From positions 1,040,065-1,104,064 of the forward strand of contig NZ_NQMO01000001.1 of the NCBI RefSeq assembly GCF_002257645.1: DNA of 64,000 nucleotides, read 5' to 3'. A program made the position numbers and the translations under genes. Shown here in pieces: positions 9,197 through 17,185 of this stretch. The first letter of the stretch is position 1, and every line of letters starts with the position of its first letter. Under the pieces are notes generated by a model, which was not told the DNA's origin, did not search any database, and saw nothing but the letters and a program-made list of their open reading frames with translations. Source of the stretch: Paenibacillus sp. XY044. Its GTDB lineage: Bacteria > Bacillota > Bacilli > Paenibacillales > Paenibacillaceae.

Positions 9197-10966
9197 ATGA
9201 AAAAAGGAAAACGCAGCGATGCGTTCAACGTGAAGCGCAAAAACCGGCGGAAGTGGATCAAAACCTGGATTCAGCTCTTCTTGGTAGTCATTGTCGTGGT
9301 TCTGATCTATCAAGCCGTCGCAAGAACCGATCGCTACGCCGAACCGGACAAGTCGGCTTGGCATAATCGAAGCGGGTTCGTCGCCCTGTCTTATTATGGG
9401 GTCAGTCGTACCGGTACGCCGATTCTGATCGATAAAGAACAGCTTAAAGCCCAGCTTCAAACCCTCCATGATCAAGGCTATGTCACCGTATCGCAGCAGG
9501 ATATACTCGATTTCTATCAAAAGGGAAAGGCACTGCCGGACAAAGCACTGTTTTTGTCCTTTGAGGACGGGCGCAACGACTCCAGTCTTTATGCCCAGCC
9601 CTTGTTGGAGCGATACAACGATAAGGCCACCTTCCTCACCTATGCAAACAAAATGGGGGACGGGGATCATAAATTCGTGCAGCCCAAGGAACTTCGCAGC
9701 ATGATGAAAAGCGGCTATTGGGAAATGGGGACTAACGGTTACCGTTTGACCTACATCAATATTTTCGATAAAAACGGCAATTATATCGGCGTCAAAGACG
9801 AAAACAAGCTAAACAGCAAGGAAGAAATTGAGCACTATAATCACTACCTCATGGATTTTATCCGCGATGAAAATATGATACCGCTCGAGGACCGGGGTAC
9901 GATGCAGGAGCGGATCAGCAAAGATTATCAGCTGATGGATACGGTCTATACCGACAAGCTCGGTTTTGTGCCCGGTGTCTATATGATCATGCATGCGAAC
10001 GCCCTGTACGGGAGCATGAACCCGCTTGTGGCGGATGTGAACGACCGTGATATCCGTTCGCTGTTTCAGATGCATTTTAACCTGGAAGGCAGTGCGTTCA
10101 ACGGTCCTTCGCAGGATGTATATAACCTGAGCCGCGTGCAGCCTGAGCCTTACTGGTCAACCAACCATCTCTTGATGAAAATCGGCAAGGACAGCGGTCA
10201 GCAGATGACTTACGTAACCGGAGACCGGAAGCAGTCCGGGCAGTGGAAGCTGGCCGGAGGCGCCGCCGAATTCAAGGATAACCGGATCGTGCTGACTTCG
10301 CCGCCGGGCGGGGAAGGCAAGCTTTTGCTGAATCAAGGAGAAGTAGCACCGGTGGATTTCACCTTAAGCGCCAAGGTTTCCGGCAACGTGGTCGGCAAAC
10401 AATCTTTTTACTTGAGGGACCCTGGAGACGGGCAGCAGTACGTGCGTGTAACGCTGGACCGCAATGAAATCCAGGTGGAGCAGAAGCTTTCCGGCTCGCC
10501 GGTGGCCGTCTTGGGCAAATACAAGCTGAATCCGGTCAAGTGGTCTTCGGAAGACCGCGCCTTTGACAAGGCGACGGTGTATTCCTTGGAGGAAGCACAG
10601 GCAGGCGCCAAGTCCGATGACGAGGATGAATATCCCGTTAACATCAAAAATACCCGGCAGATTCAGATGAAACTGTCGGGTGATCGGCTTGAGGTCATCG
10701 TAGATGGGCAGCCCGTTCTGCAAGCTTCGATTGCTCCTTCGCTGAAGGGTGGCGCCGTGGGGCTGGGATCAGCCTATAGTCCGCAAAACACCAAGGACGA
10801 CATCTATGACGGAATCTTCGAGGATATTGCTGTGACAACGGGCAATGCGGTGGACGGAAAAACCTCGGTGTGGTATACGAATAAGCTGCTCGGCTGGAGA
10901 AAAATCACGGCACAGGTCGAGCATGCGATGGATGCGACGATCGATTGGGCCATCGATACGTTCTGA
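9197..10966 (+). CDS. Membrane-anchored degenerate polysaccharide deacetylase-like protein with C-terminal lectin-like domain
   Basis: 589 residues: a basic N-terminus, one membrane helix (about 19-40), then an extracellular NodB-like region (about 50-330). The metal-site strand reads FLSFEDG (E in place of the first D), and the expected N/SHTxxH region reads EMGTNGYRL without the His pair, so zinc binding and catalysis are doubtful. From about 330 the protein becomes beta-rich with SGNVVGKQSFYLRDPGDG, VTLDRNEIQVEQ and LSGDRLEVIVDGQPV, resembling a concanavalin/LamG-type jelly roll that could bind polymer. The position after the PilZ-glycosyltransferase suggests a role in handling or exporting the chain outside the cell. 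The family reading is moderate; non-catalytic status is inferred from missing residues. Confidence 0.72.
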   Translation: MKKGKRSDAFNVKRKNRRKWIKTWIQLFLVVIVVVLIYQAVARTDRYAEPDKSAWHNRSGFVALSYYGVSRTGTPILIDKEQLKAQLQTLHDQGYVTVSQQDILDFYQKGKALPDKALFLSFEDGRNDSSLYAQPLLERYNDKATFLTYANKMGDGDHKFVQPKELRSMMKSGYWEMGTNGYRLTYINIFDKNGNYIGVKDENKLNSKEEIEHYNHYLMDFIRDENMIPLEDRGTMQERISKDYQLMDTVYTDKLGFVPGVYMIMHANALYGSMNPLVADVNDRDIRSLFQMHFNLEGSAFNGPSQDVYNLSRVQPEPYWSTNHLLMKIGKDSGQQMTYVTGDRKQSGQWKLAGGAAEFKDNRIVLTSPPGGEGKLLLNQGEVAPVDFTLSAKVSGNVVGKQSFYLRDPGDGQQYVRVTLDRNEIQVEQKLSGSPVAVLGKYKLNPVKWSSEDRAFDKATVYSLEEAQAGAKSDDEDEYPVNIKNTRQIQMKLSGDRLEVIVDGQPVLQASIAPSLKGGAVGLGSAYSPQNTKDDIYDGIFEDIAVTTGNAVDGKTSVWYTNKLLGWRKITAQVEHAMDATIDWAIDTF

Positions 10967-11008
10967 CGGAAAGCAATTTCTAAGCGAAATGGAAGTGAGA
11001 TTTAGAAG

Positions 11009-12088
11009 ATGCGTATGAAGCAAATGGCTCAATCCGCATGGATAACGTTGGTGCTTGTCATCGTGGCCGTTTTGGTCGGGTTCAGCATTTGGGAGAAGCG
11101 CCCGGCCGTACAGACAGCACCTCCACCGGCCAAGATCCCTGTGGACCTTACAGCATGGGTAGTGGATTGGCAGTGGGAGCCCGGGCTCACGGATGCAGGG
11201 GAGCTGGGTAAAGCTCTACACCGCCTTCAGGCGTTTGCCGCTTATTTTGATGAATCGGACCGCCTTTATTTTACGAAGGCGTTCGAGGAGGGGCTTCCAC
11301 GAATCCGGGAAACGGCGGAGGCCGCTGACATCGGAGAGGTGGACTTGACTCTCGTTAACGATATCGTGCGCCAGGATGGCAGCGAGTCCCCAAAAGACCC
11401 GGAGCTGGTATCGCGGCTGGTTTCCACGAAGGAAGGGCGGGAGAAGCATATCGCTGAGATTGAGGCCCTGCTCGATCAATACGCGTTTCAAGGGGTGGAG
11501 ATCGATTATGAGCGCATCCAGGACAAGGACTGGGGCCACATGACCGCTTTTTACCGGGAATTGTACGAGCGGCTGCAGGCCAAGGGGAAATCGCTCCGCA
11601 TCGTGCTGGAATCCCGTGCTCCCGTCGAAACGCTTACGCTGCCCGAAGGGCCCGAATACGTGATGATGGCGTACAATCTTTACGGTACGCACAGCGGGCC
11701 GGGACCCAAAGCGGACAAGGACTTTCTGAAGAAGCTGGCCAAGCGGATAAAAGCGGTTCCGGGCGATAAAGCGATCGCCATTGCGGCCGGAGGGTTTGAC
11801 TGGCATGGGGATCAAGTGGCTGCAGTCACCGAACAGCAGGCCGTCCGGATTCGATATACGAACGGTTCGGAGCTGAAACGGGACGCGGCCAGCGGGAGCC
11901 TGCACTATCAGTACACCGACGATCAGAACGCGAGGCATACGGTGTGGTATGCGGACGGTACAACCTTGACTTCCTGGATCGACACACTGCGTCAAGCAGG
12001 AATCACTCATGTGGCCGTATGGAGGCTGGGGGAGCTCGGAGGCAGTACTTTGGATAAGCTGGTTCAAGCTGCCGAAACGGCAAAATAG
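11009..12088 (+). CDS. Membrane-anchored GH18-like protein, last gene of the exopolysaccharide operon
   Basis: 359 residues with a single N-terminal membrane anchor (about 9-28) and an extracytoplasmic TIM-barrel-like domain. FQGVEIDYE (160-168) matches the GH18 DxxDxDxE strand: D166 and E168 are kept, but the first Asp is replaced. YVMMAYNLYG matches the GH18 MxYD strand with Asn for Asp. AVWRLGELGGS near the C-terminus matches the W-containing last strand of YaaH-like family 18 proteins. E168 would be the acid/base, so activity on a beta-linked N-acetylhexosamine polymer is possible. As the last gene of the synthase operon it could trim or release the polymer, as glycosidases do in other synthase-dependent systems. 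Confidence 0.75.
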   Translation: MRMKQMAQSAWITLVLVIVAVLVGFSIWEKRPAVQTAPPPAKIPVDLTAWVVDWQWEPGLTDAGELGKALHRLQAFAAYFDESDRLYFTKAFEEGLPRIRETAEAADIGEVDLTLVNDIVRQDGSESPKDPELVSRLVSTKEGREKHIAEIEALLDQYAFQGVEIDYERIQDKDWGHMTAFYRELYERLQAKGKSLRIVLESRAPVETLTLPEGPEYVMMAYNLYGTHSGPGPKADKDFLKKLAKRIKAVPGDKAIAIAAGGFDWHGDQVAAVTEQQAVRIRYTNGSELKRDAASGSLHYQYTDDQNARHTVWYADGTTLTSWIDTLRQAGITHVAVWRLGELGGSTLDKLVQAAETAK

Positions 12089-12096
12089 TAAAGAAG

Positions 12097-12126
12097 AAGC
12101 CGCTGGCGCTTAAGCGCCAGCGGCTT
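12097..12126. terminator. Bidirectional terminator between the exopolysaccharide operon and the AraC gene
   Basis: AAGCCGCTGGCGC / GCGCCAGCGGCTT, a perfect 13-bp stem with TTAA loop, flanked by A-rich sequence before and TTAATAA after. Its end overlaps the stop codon of the convergent AraC gene. Confidence 0.75.
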
Positions 12127-13027
12127 AATAATGGATTTCATGAGCACCCATGGAGGCATGGGTGCTCATGTATTTTTTCGGAGAGATGCCGCAGGCGGAC
12201 TTAAAAGCTTTGCTGAAAGCGTAAATGCTGCTGTACCCAACCTGCTCGGCGATCGTGGGCAGGGACAGACGGCTGTACATCATCAGCTCTTTGGCCCGCT
12301 CCATCCGGTACCGAATCTGGAATTGGTGCGGGGATACGTCATACGTCTGTTTGAATACGCGCGAAAAGTGATAGAGGCTCAGACAAGCCATTTTGGACAA
12401 ATCCTCCAGCCGGATCACCGAATCGTAATGCTCCATGATGTGGGTAACCGCCCGCTCCATCGCAGCTTGATGCAGCAATAGCTGGCCGTGCCCGGCAGCC
12501 TTCAGGCCCTTGATCATCAGGTACAGAATGTCCAGCACGAGAGATTTCTGCAGCAAAGGAAATTCAGCATCCCGGCGTTCGTAGGCGTAGATGAGACGCA
12601 TCAGCTTCTGATGAATTTCCGCATAGTTCTGAACCCGGATGAGATGGGGAATCTCCAGCGCGGAACCCAGCCAATCCGGCCGGATCCACGAAAGCTCTTG
12701 CGGGCTGCAATCCGCCCGCAGCTTGAAGTTGATCGGGACGTCCTCGTAATCCTCGTAATGCAGGGCGTCGAAATGGATATGCGGCATCCAGCAGGGGCCT
12801 CTGGAACGGACAAATTCATGCTCAATTCCGGGCTTAAACAGCAACAGATCGCCTGGATACACGGTCAATGAATCCCCTGCAATCCGGATGTCGAGCTCGC
12901 CTTGCTCAACATACAGCAGTTCGTAATCAAATATGATCCGCGGCGCCAGTTTCATGCGGTCAACCTTGTGGTGCCACGCCCTTCGTACATAGGGGGACAA
13001 GGCTTGCAGCAGCTGTTGTCGGTCCAT
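12125..13027 (-). CDS. AraC family transcriptional regulator
   Basis: 300 residues in the usual AraC layout: an N-terminal cupin-like sensor (LLYVEQGELDIRIAG, VYPGDLLLFKPGIEHEF) and a C-terminal double HTH from about residue 190 (IRLEDLSKMACLSLYHFSRVFKQTYDVSPHQFQIRYR; LPTIAEQVGYSSIYAFSKAFKSACGISPKKYM). It is divergent from the GH172 gene, sharing a 196-bp control region, and so is its likely activator in response to a sugar. The AAAGGAGGG on this strand sits about 14 nt before ATG, rather far. The last 12 codons carry a perfect 13-bp inverted repeat, listed separately. Confidence 0.85.
   Translation of the reverse strand: MDRQQLLQALSPYVRRAWHHKVDRMKLAPRIIFDYELLYVEQGELDIRIAGDSLTVYPGDLLLFKPGIEHEFVRSRGPCWMPHIHFDALHYEDYEDVPINFKLRADCSPQELSWIRPDWLGSALEIPHLIRVQNYAEIHQKLMRLIYAYERRDAEFPLLQKSLVLDILYLMIKGLKAAGHGQLLLHQAAMERAVTHIMEHYDSVIRLEDLSKMACLSLYHFSRVFKQTYDVSPHQFQIRYRMERAKELMMYSRLSLPTIAEQVGYSSIYAFSKAFKSACGISPKKYMSTHASMGAHEIHY
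12139..12170 (+). terminator. Second perfect hairpin, inside the 3' end of the AraC gene
   Basis: CATGAGCACCCAT (12139-12151) and ATGGGTGCTCATG (12158-12170) pair perfectly around GGAGGC and are followed on the plus strand by TATTTTTT. For plus-strand transcripts this is a good back-up terminator; on the minus strand it encodes the AraC C-terminal residues. Confidence 0.5.
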
Positions 13028-13171
13028 ACGCTCTGATAGCTCCCTCCTTTGAATGATCCCATGCTCCGGGAATCCTCTCTTTCAGCGGTTCTTTATTCTG
13101 ACAATAGCAAGAATGGATAACAAATAACAAGTCCCAACATCGATATGGAGGGGGAACGTCTGTAGAATGAC

Positions 13172-13186
13172 TTGTAACCGCTTTAA
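13172..13186 (+). promoter_or_regulatory. cre-like site (CcpA operator candidate) upstream of the GH172 gene
   Basis: TTGTAACCGCTTTAA matches the Gram-positive cre consensus WTGNAANCGNWNNCW at all defined positions but one, 37 bp before the GH172 start. This suggests carbon catabolite control. Confidence 0.35.
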
Positions 13187-13223
13187 TGAACAACCGATTT
13201 GAGAGATGACAGGAGAGATGAAC

Positions 13224-14306
13224 ATGGAACCATTTAACGGGCTGAACATGGGGCTGGGCAATTTATTCCGGATGTCCTCCGCTCAGACAAGATCGATCAG
13301 CGCGGAAAATTTTACGGGAGCCAAGGGACAGGGCGGAATGGCTACCCAGGGGACCGGAGCGAATGCCGGCCGGGATTTGGGTCAGGGATGGAAATTATCG
13401 CCTTCGGTGGAGATCAAGGCGGGCGAAGAGTTTACGGCCGCGGATATCGACGGACCCGGGGCCATTCAGCATATTTGGCTGACCTGCTTTCCGGACAGCT
13501 GGCGGCATCTGATCCTGCGCTTTTACTGGGATGATGAAAAGGAGCCTTCCGTAGAAGTGCCTGTCGGCGACTTTTTCTGCAACGGCTGGTGTGAACGGAG
13601 CAATGTCAACTCCCTGCCTGTGGCGGTAAATCCCGCCGGCGGGATGAATTGCTACTGGGTCATGCCGTTCCGCAGGAAGGCTCGGGTTACCGTTGAGAAC
13701 CGAATGGACAAACCCGTGGTGCTGTATTACCAGTTCACTTATACGCTGACCGAGGTGCCGGAGGATGCGGCCTATTTTCACGCCCATTGGCGCCGGAGCA
13801 ATCCTCTGCCGTATAAGCAGGATCACGTGCTTCTGGATGGCGTGAAGGGGAGAGGCCAGTACGTCGGCACCTACATAGCCTGGCAAGTCAACAACACCGG
13901 ATGGTGGGGAGAAGGCGAAATCAAGTTCTTTATGGACGGCGACCGCGACTTCCCGACGATTTGCGGCACCGGAACCGAGGACTATTTTGGCGGCGCCTGG
14001 AACTTTGAGCATCCGCAAGGCCAGTACGGCGCATACTCTACCGCTTATTTGGGCTTTCATCAGCAAATCAGGCCGGACGGCCTGTACCGGAGCCAGCAGC
14101 GATTCGGCATGTACCGCTGGCATGTCATGGATCCGATCCGGTTTGAAGAGGACTTGAAGGTGACGATCCAGGCGCTCGGTTGGCGTTCCGGCGGCCGTTA
14201 TTTGCCGCTGCAGGACGATATCGCGTCCGTCGCTTTCTGGTATCAGTCCGAGCCGCATACGGCGCATCCGCCGCTGCCGGATAATGATGGACTGGAGGTC
14301 ATTTAA
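13224..14306 (+). CDS. GH172 / DUF2961 family glycoside hydrolase
   Basis: Start at ATG 13224 with AGGAGAG at 6-nt spacing; an in-frame ATG at 13206 has a poorer RBS. The 360-residue product has no signal peptide. Family features are the jelly-roll stretch ADIDGPGAIQHIWLTC, FYWDDEKEPSVEVPVGDFFC, FNCYW-like segments and the highly conserved GTGTEDYFGGAWNF near residues 250-264, whose Glu is a candidate catalytic residue. GH172 members act on fructofuranose- or arabinofuranose-containing sugars (difructose anhydride and alpha-furanosidase activities). The exact substrate is unknown. The divergent AraC gene and a cre-like site upstream support sugar-inducible expression. Cytoplasmic location suggests it acts on imported oligosaccharides. 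Confidence 0.85.
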   Translation: MEPFNGLNMGLGNLFRMSSAQTRSISAENFTGAKGQGGMATQGTGANAGRDLGQGWKLSPSVEIKAGEEFTAADIDGPGAIQHIWLTCFPDSWRHLILRFYWDDEKEPSVEVPVGDFFCNGWCERSNVNSLPVAVNPAGGMNCYWVMPFRRKARVTVENRMDKPVVLYYQFTYTLTEVPEDAAYFHAHWRRSNPLPYKQDHVLLDGVKGRGQYVGTYIAWQVNNTGWWGEGEIKFFMDGDRDFPTICGTGTEDYFGGAWNFEHPQGQYGAYSTAYLGFHQQIRPDGLYRSQQRFGMYRWHVMDPIRFEEDLKVTIQALGWRSGGRYLPLQDDIASVAFWYQSEPHTAHPPLPDNDGLEVI

Positions 14307-14394
14307 TCTCCTCCCTTTTCCGATCTCGCGTGCATAATGCGGTTTACAATGGCCGAAAATGGTGTTAAGATGATCAAAATCATAACGGAATGAA

Positions 14395-14697
14395 AACGCG
14401 GTGAAGAGAAGAGTAAATGACGCGGACAGCCTTGCAGAGAGCTCCGGCAGCTGTGAAGGAGCAGGCCGTCCGTCATTGAAACAAGCCTCCGAGCGGCGCA
14501 TCGGAAGAAGGACTCTCATGTCTCCGGATGGTGCGACAGGAGCTCCTGTTACAGAGCTAGGGTATAAGCATGCAGGCAAGCCGTACCCGAAGAGGCGGAT
14601 GTAGCGATAGATCCGCGAACCGGGGTGGCACCGCGAAATAAAATCTCGTCCCCAAGACGTCAGCGTCTTGGAGGCGGGATTTTTTTGTTTTCATTTT
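14395..14697 (+). promoter_or_regulatory. T-box riboswitch, probably glutamine-specific, controlling glnS
   Basis: The leader contains the T-box core GGGGTGGCACCGCG (14622-14635). A Stem I-like hairpin pairs AATGACG with CGTCATT and begins next to an AGTA motif (14409-14412). The Rho-independent terminator follows. CAA at 14482-14484, just after the Stem I helix on the 3' side and followed by G, is the best specifier codon candidate and decodes glutamine, matching the downstream glutaminyl-tRNA synthetase. Uncharged tRNA-Gln would stabilise the antiterminator and allow transcription. The T-box identity is firm; the specifier assignment was placed by hand. Confidence 0.88.
14642..14687 (+). 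terminator. T-box terminator hairpin
   Basis: CCAAGACG pairs with CGTCTTGG inside an outer ATCTCGTC/GGCGGGAT-type stem, followed by T7. Its 5' side overlaps the sequence that pairs with the T-box in the antiterminator. Confidence 0.85.
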
Positions 14698-14725
14698 GAT
14701 TTTTGCGAGCAGGAGGGTGCAGTTT

Positions 14726-16402
14726 ATGGAAGAGAAGGTTAGAAAAGAAGAGATGGTGGATTTTTTGACGAAAACCGTGATGGAGGACGTGGAGAACGGA
14801 GCGTACTCAAGGCCCATCGCGACCCGGTTTCCGCCAGAGCCGAACGGTTACCTGCATATCGGAAGCGCCTATGCGATTCACGTGAACGCAGCGATTGCCG
14901 AAGCATTCCACGGGACAATGAATCTGCGGTTTGACGACACGAATCCGTTGAAGGAAGATATGAAATATGTGGAGGCGATCCGGGAGGATGTCCGGTGGCT
15001 TGGTCTTGATCTGCCGGTGTACTTTGGCTCAGATTACGCGGAAGAGATTTTCGAAGCGGCTTTGAAGCTGATCCGTAAAGGAAAAGCCTATGTCTGCGAT
15101 TTGTCAGCGGAAGAAATGACCGAATATCGCGGTACGCTCACGGAGCCCGGAAGGAACAGTCCTTACCGCGAGCGGTCGGTGGAAGACAATCTGTCCTTGT
15201 TCCGTCAAATGAGGGAAGGCAGATTCCCGGACGGAGCCAAGGTGCTGCGGGCCAAAATCGACATGTCTTCGCCCAACATCAACTTGAGGGACCCGGCCTT
15301 ATACCGCATCATCCACGCCGAGCATTACCGGACGGGGAGTGATTGGTGCATTTATCCGATGTATGACTTTGCCCATCCGATCCAGGATGCGATCGAAGGC
15401 ATTACGCATTCGCTGTGCTCCGCGGAATTCAGGGATCACCGACCCCTGTACGATTGGGTGCTCCGCGAGCTCGAAGTGCCGGAACCCCCGAAGCAGCGGG
15501 AATTCGGACGGTTGAACGTGTCCGGCATGGTCACGAGCAAAAGGTACATCAGGGAACTGGTCGAAGGCGGTTTCGTCGACGGCTGGGATGATCCCCGCCT
15601 TCCGACCTTGAAGGGGCTGCGGCGCAGGGGCGTCACGCCGGAAAGCCTCCGGAGGTTCATGCATGAAGTGGGCATGCTGAGGCTGAGCAGCACGGTGGAT
15701 GCCGCGATGCTGGACCACTTTATCCGCCAGGATTTAAAGGAGAAGTCCGTCCCTGTTATGGCCGTGCTTGATCCGCTAAAAGTCGTCATTACGAATTATC
15801 CGCAGGATCAGGCGGAAATGCTGCATCTCAGCCACAGCGACGCCGATCCGACGCTCGGCAGCAGGGACGTCCCCTTCTCCGGAGAATTGTATATCGAGCG
15901 GGAGGATTTTATGGAACATCCGGTACCTGGCTTTCACCGCCTGTATCCGGGAAGCGAGGTTCGATTGAAGGGGGCATACTATTTAAAATGCCATCAAGCC
16001 GTCAAAGATCCGGAGACGGGAGAAGTGGTGGAACTGCACTGCACGTACGATCCTGAGACGAAAAGCGGTACCGGGTTCAGCGGCAGAAAGGTGAAATCGA
16101 CGATTCATTGGGTTTCTGCCGCACATGGCATTCCCGCCGAGATCCGCTTGTACGGCAGCCTTCTGAAAGATGCTGCATCTGTGGCGGAATCGGATAATGT
16201 TTGGGCGGAACTGGTGTCTCCTGATTCCCGAATCATATTCAGTCATGCCGTGATGGAGCCATGGATGAAAACGGCTTCGCCGGATGCCAAATACCAGTTT
16301 ATCCGCCAAGGTTACTTCTGCCTGGATCACAAAGATCTGGCCGGGCCGGTACCGGTGTTCAATCGGATCGTTTCACTCAAAGATGGGTGGAAAAAACACT
16401 AG
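14726..16402 (+). CDS. glnS: Glutaminyl-tRNA synthetase
   Basis: 558 residues from ATG 14726, with AGGAGGG 8 nt upstream. A class I synthetase: TRFPPEPNGYLHIGSA carries the HIGH motif, NLRFDDTNP, the GlnRS-typical YDFAHPIQDAIEGITHSLCSAEFRDHRPLYDW, and VTSKRY as the KMSKS equivalent. The C-terminal beta-barrel anticodon domain includes GELYIEREDFME and VHWVSA-like segments. It charges tRNA-Gln directly. Most Bacilli lack GlnRS and use GluRS plus the GatCAB amidotransferase, so its presence is noteworthy. The upstream T-box supports regulation by tRNA-Gln charging. The stop codon overlaps the RBS of the VOC gene, so the two are co-transcribed. Confidence 0.95.
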   Translation: MEEKVRKEEMVDFLTKTVMEDVENGAYSRPIATRFPPEPNGYLHIGSAYAIHVNAAIAEAFHGTMNLRFDDTNPLKEDMKYVEAIREDVRWLGLDLPVYFGSDYAEEIFEAALKLIRKGKAYVCDLSAEEMTEYRGTLTEPGRNSPYRERSVEDNLSLFRQMREGRFPDGAKVLRAKIDMSSPNINLRDPALYRIIHAEHYRTGSDWCIYPMYDFAHPIQDAIEGITHSLCSAEFRDHRPLYDWVLRELEVPEPPKQREFGRLNVSGMVTSKRYIRELVEGGFVDGWDDPRLPTLKGLRRRGVTPESLRRFMHEVGMLRLSSTVDAAMLDHFIRQDLKEKSVPVMAVLDPLKVVITNYPQDQAEMLHLSHSDADPTLGSRDVPFSGELYIEREDFMEHPVPGFHRLYPGSEVRLKGAYYLKCHQAVKDPETGEVVELHCTYDPETKSGTGFSGRKVKSTIHWVSAAHGIPAEIRLYGSLLKDAASVAESDNVWAELVSPDSRIIFSHAVMEPWMKTASPDAKYQFIRQGYFCLDHKDLAGPVPVFNRIVSLKDGWKKH

Positions 16403-16416
16403 GAGGTCTTTCTACG

Positions 16417-17094
16417 ATGAAAATTCATGAACTCACGATTAATACGCAGAATTTTGCAGAGATGAAGCAGTTTTACGGCGAGAAGCTCGGACTTCCATTG
16501 GCCGGGGGACAGGCGGACAGGGTCACATTCCAAGCGGGTGAAAGTCAGCTTATTCTGAAACAGGCGGCAACGCCAGGCGAAAATTCAATGTATCATATCG
16601 CCTTTACGATACCGACCAATCAGCTTGGCGGTGCGAAAGAATGGGTCGCTCAGCGTGGAATTACGCTGTTCCGCAATGAAGACGGGGATCAATTCCATTT
16701 TGATAACTGGAATGCCGATGCCCTGTATTTTTACGATCCCGATGAGAATCTGATTGAATTCATTGCCCATCATTCCTTTGATAACGACGCAAATGGAGTT
16801 TTCACAAGCAGCCAGCTGCTGCGGATCAGTGAAATTGGGCTCCCTGTTGATGAGGTGGCCGCCGCGGTGGAACGGATCCAAGCGACGCTGGGACTTTCCA
16901 TGTGGAGCGGTGACGGACGGCAATTTGCTGCCATGGGCGACGCTGAAGGCCTGTTGATTGTAGTGAACCGCAATCGGCCCTGGTTTCCGGATGGGAGGGC
17001 ACCGGTTGTGAGCGGGGCGCGGGTTGTTATGAAGGCACAAAGCAGCGGGCAACTTTTGCTGCAGGCAGACCAGTACGATATTCAGTCTCGATAA
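16417..17094 (+). CDS. VOC (glyoxalase/bleomycin resistance/dioxygenase) superfamily protein
   Basis: 225 residues starting at ATG 16417 behind AGGAGG, only 14 nt after glnS. Two VOC beta-alpha-beta-beta-beta modules are visible. The first begins MKIHELTINTQNFAEMKQFYGEKLGLPL and continues to MYHIAFTIP. It is followed by the characteristic YFYDPDENLIEFIAHH. The second, weaker module begins LRISEIGLPVDEVAAAVERI. Candidate metal ligands are His in HIAF and Glu in LIEF. The reaction cannot be assigned. Co-transcription with glnS may be incidental. Confidence 0.8.
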   Translation: MKIHELTINTQNFAEMKQFYGEKLGLPLAGGQADRVTFQAGESQLILKQAATPGENSMYHIAFTIPTNQLGGAKEWVAQRGITLFRNEDGDQFHFDNWNADALYFYDPDENLIEFIAHHSFDNDANGVFTSSQLLRISEIGLPVDEVAAAVERIQATLGLSMWSGDGRQFAAMGDAEGLLIVVNRNRPWFPDGRAPVVSGARVVMKAQSSGQLLLQADQYDIQSR

Positions 17095-17185
17095 TTAACC
17101 GGCACTTTTCTGCGGGGTGAAGTCCGGGGACGTCGTGATATAATAAGGAACAATTCTAATAGACAAAGTCAAAAGGCAGGGAGTT

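Noticed and set aside
14401..14604. Open frame between the GH172 and glnS genes
   Set aside because: The region is the T-box leader RNA; the conserved RNA motifs explain the sequence better than coding.
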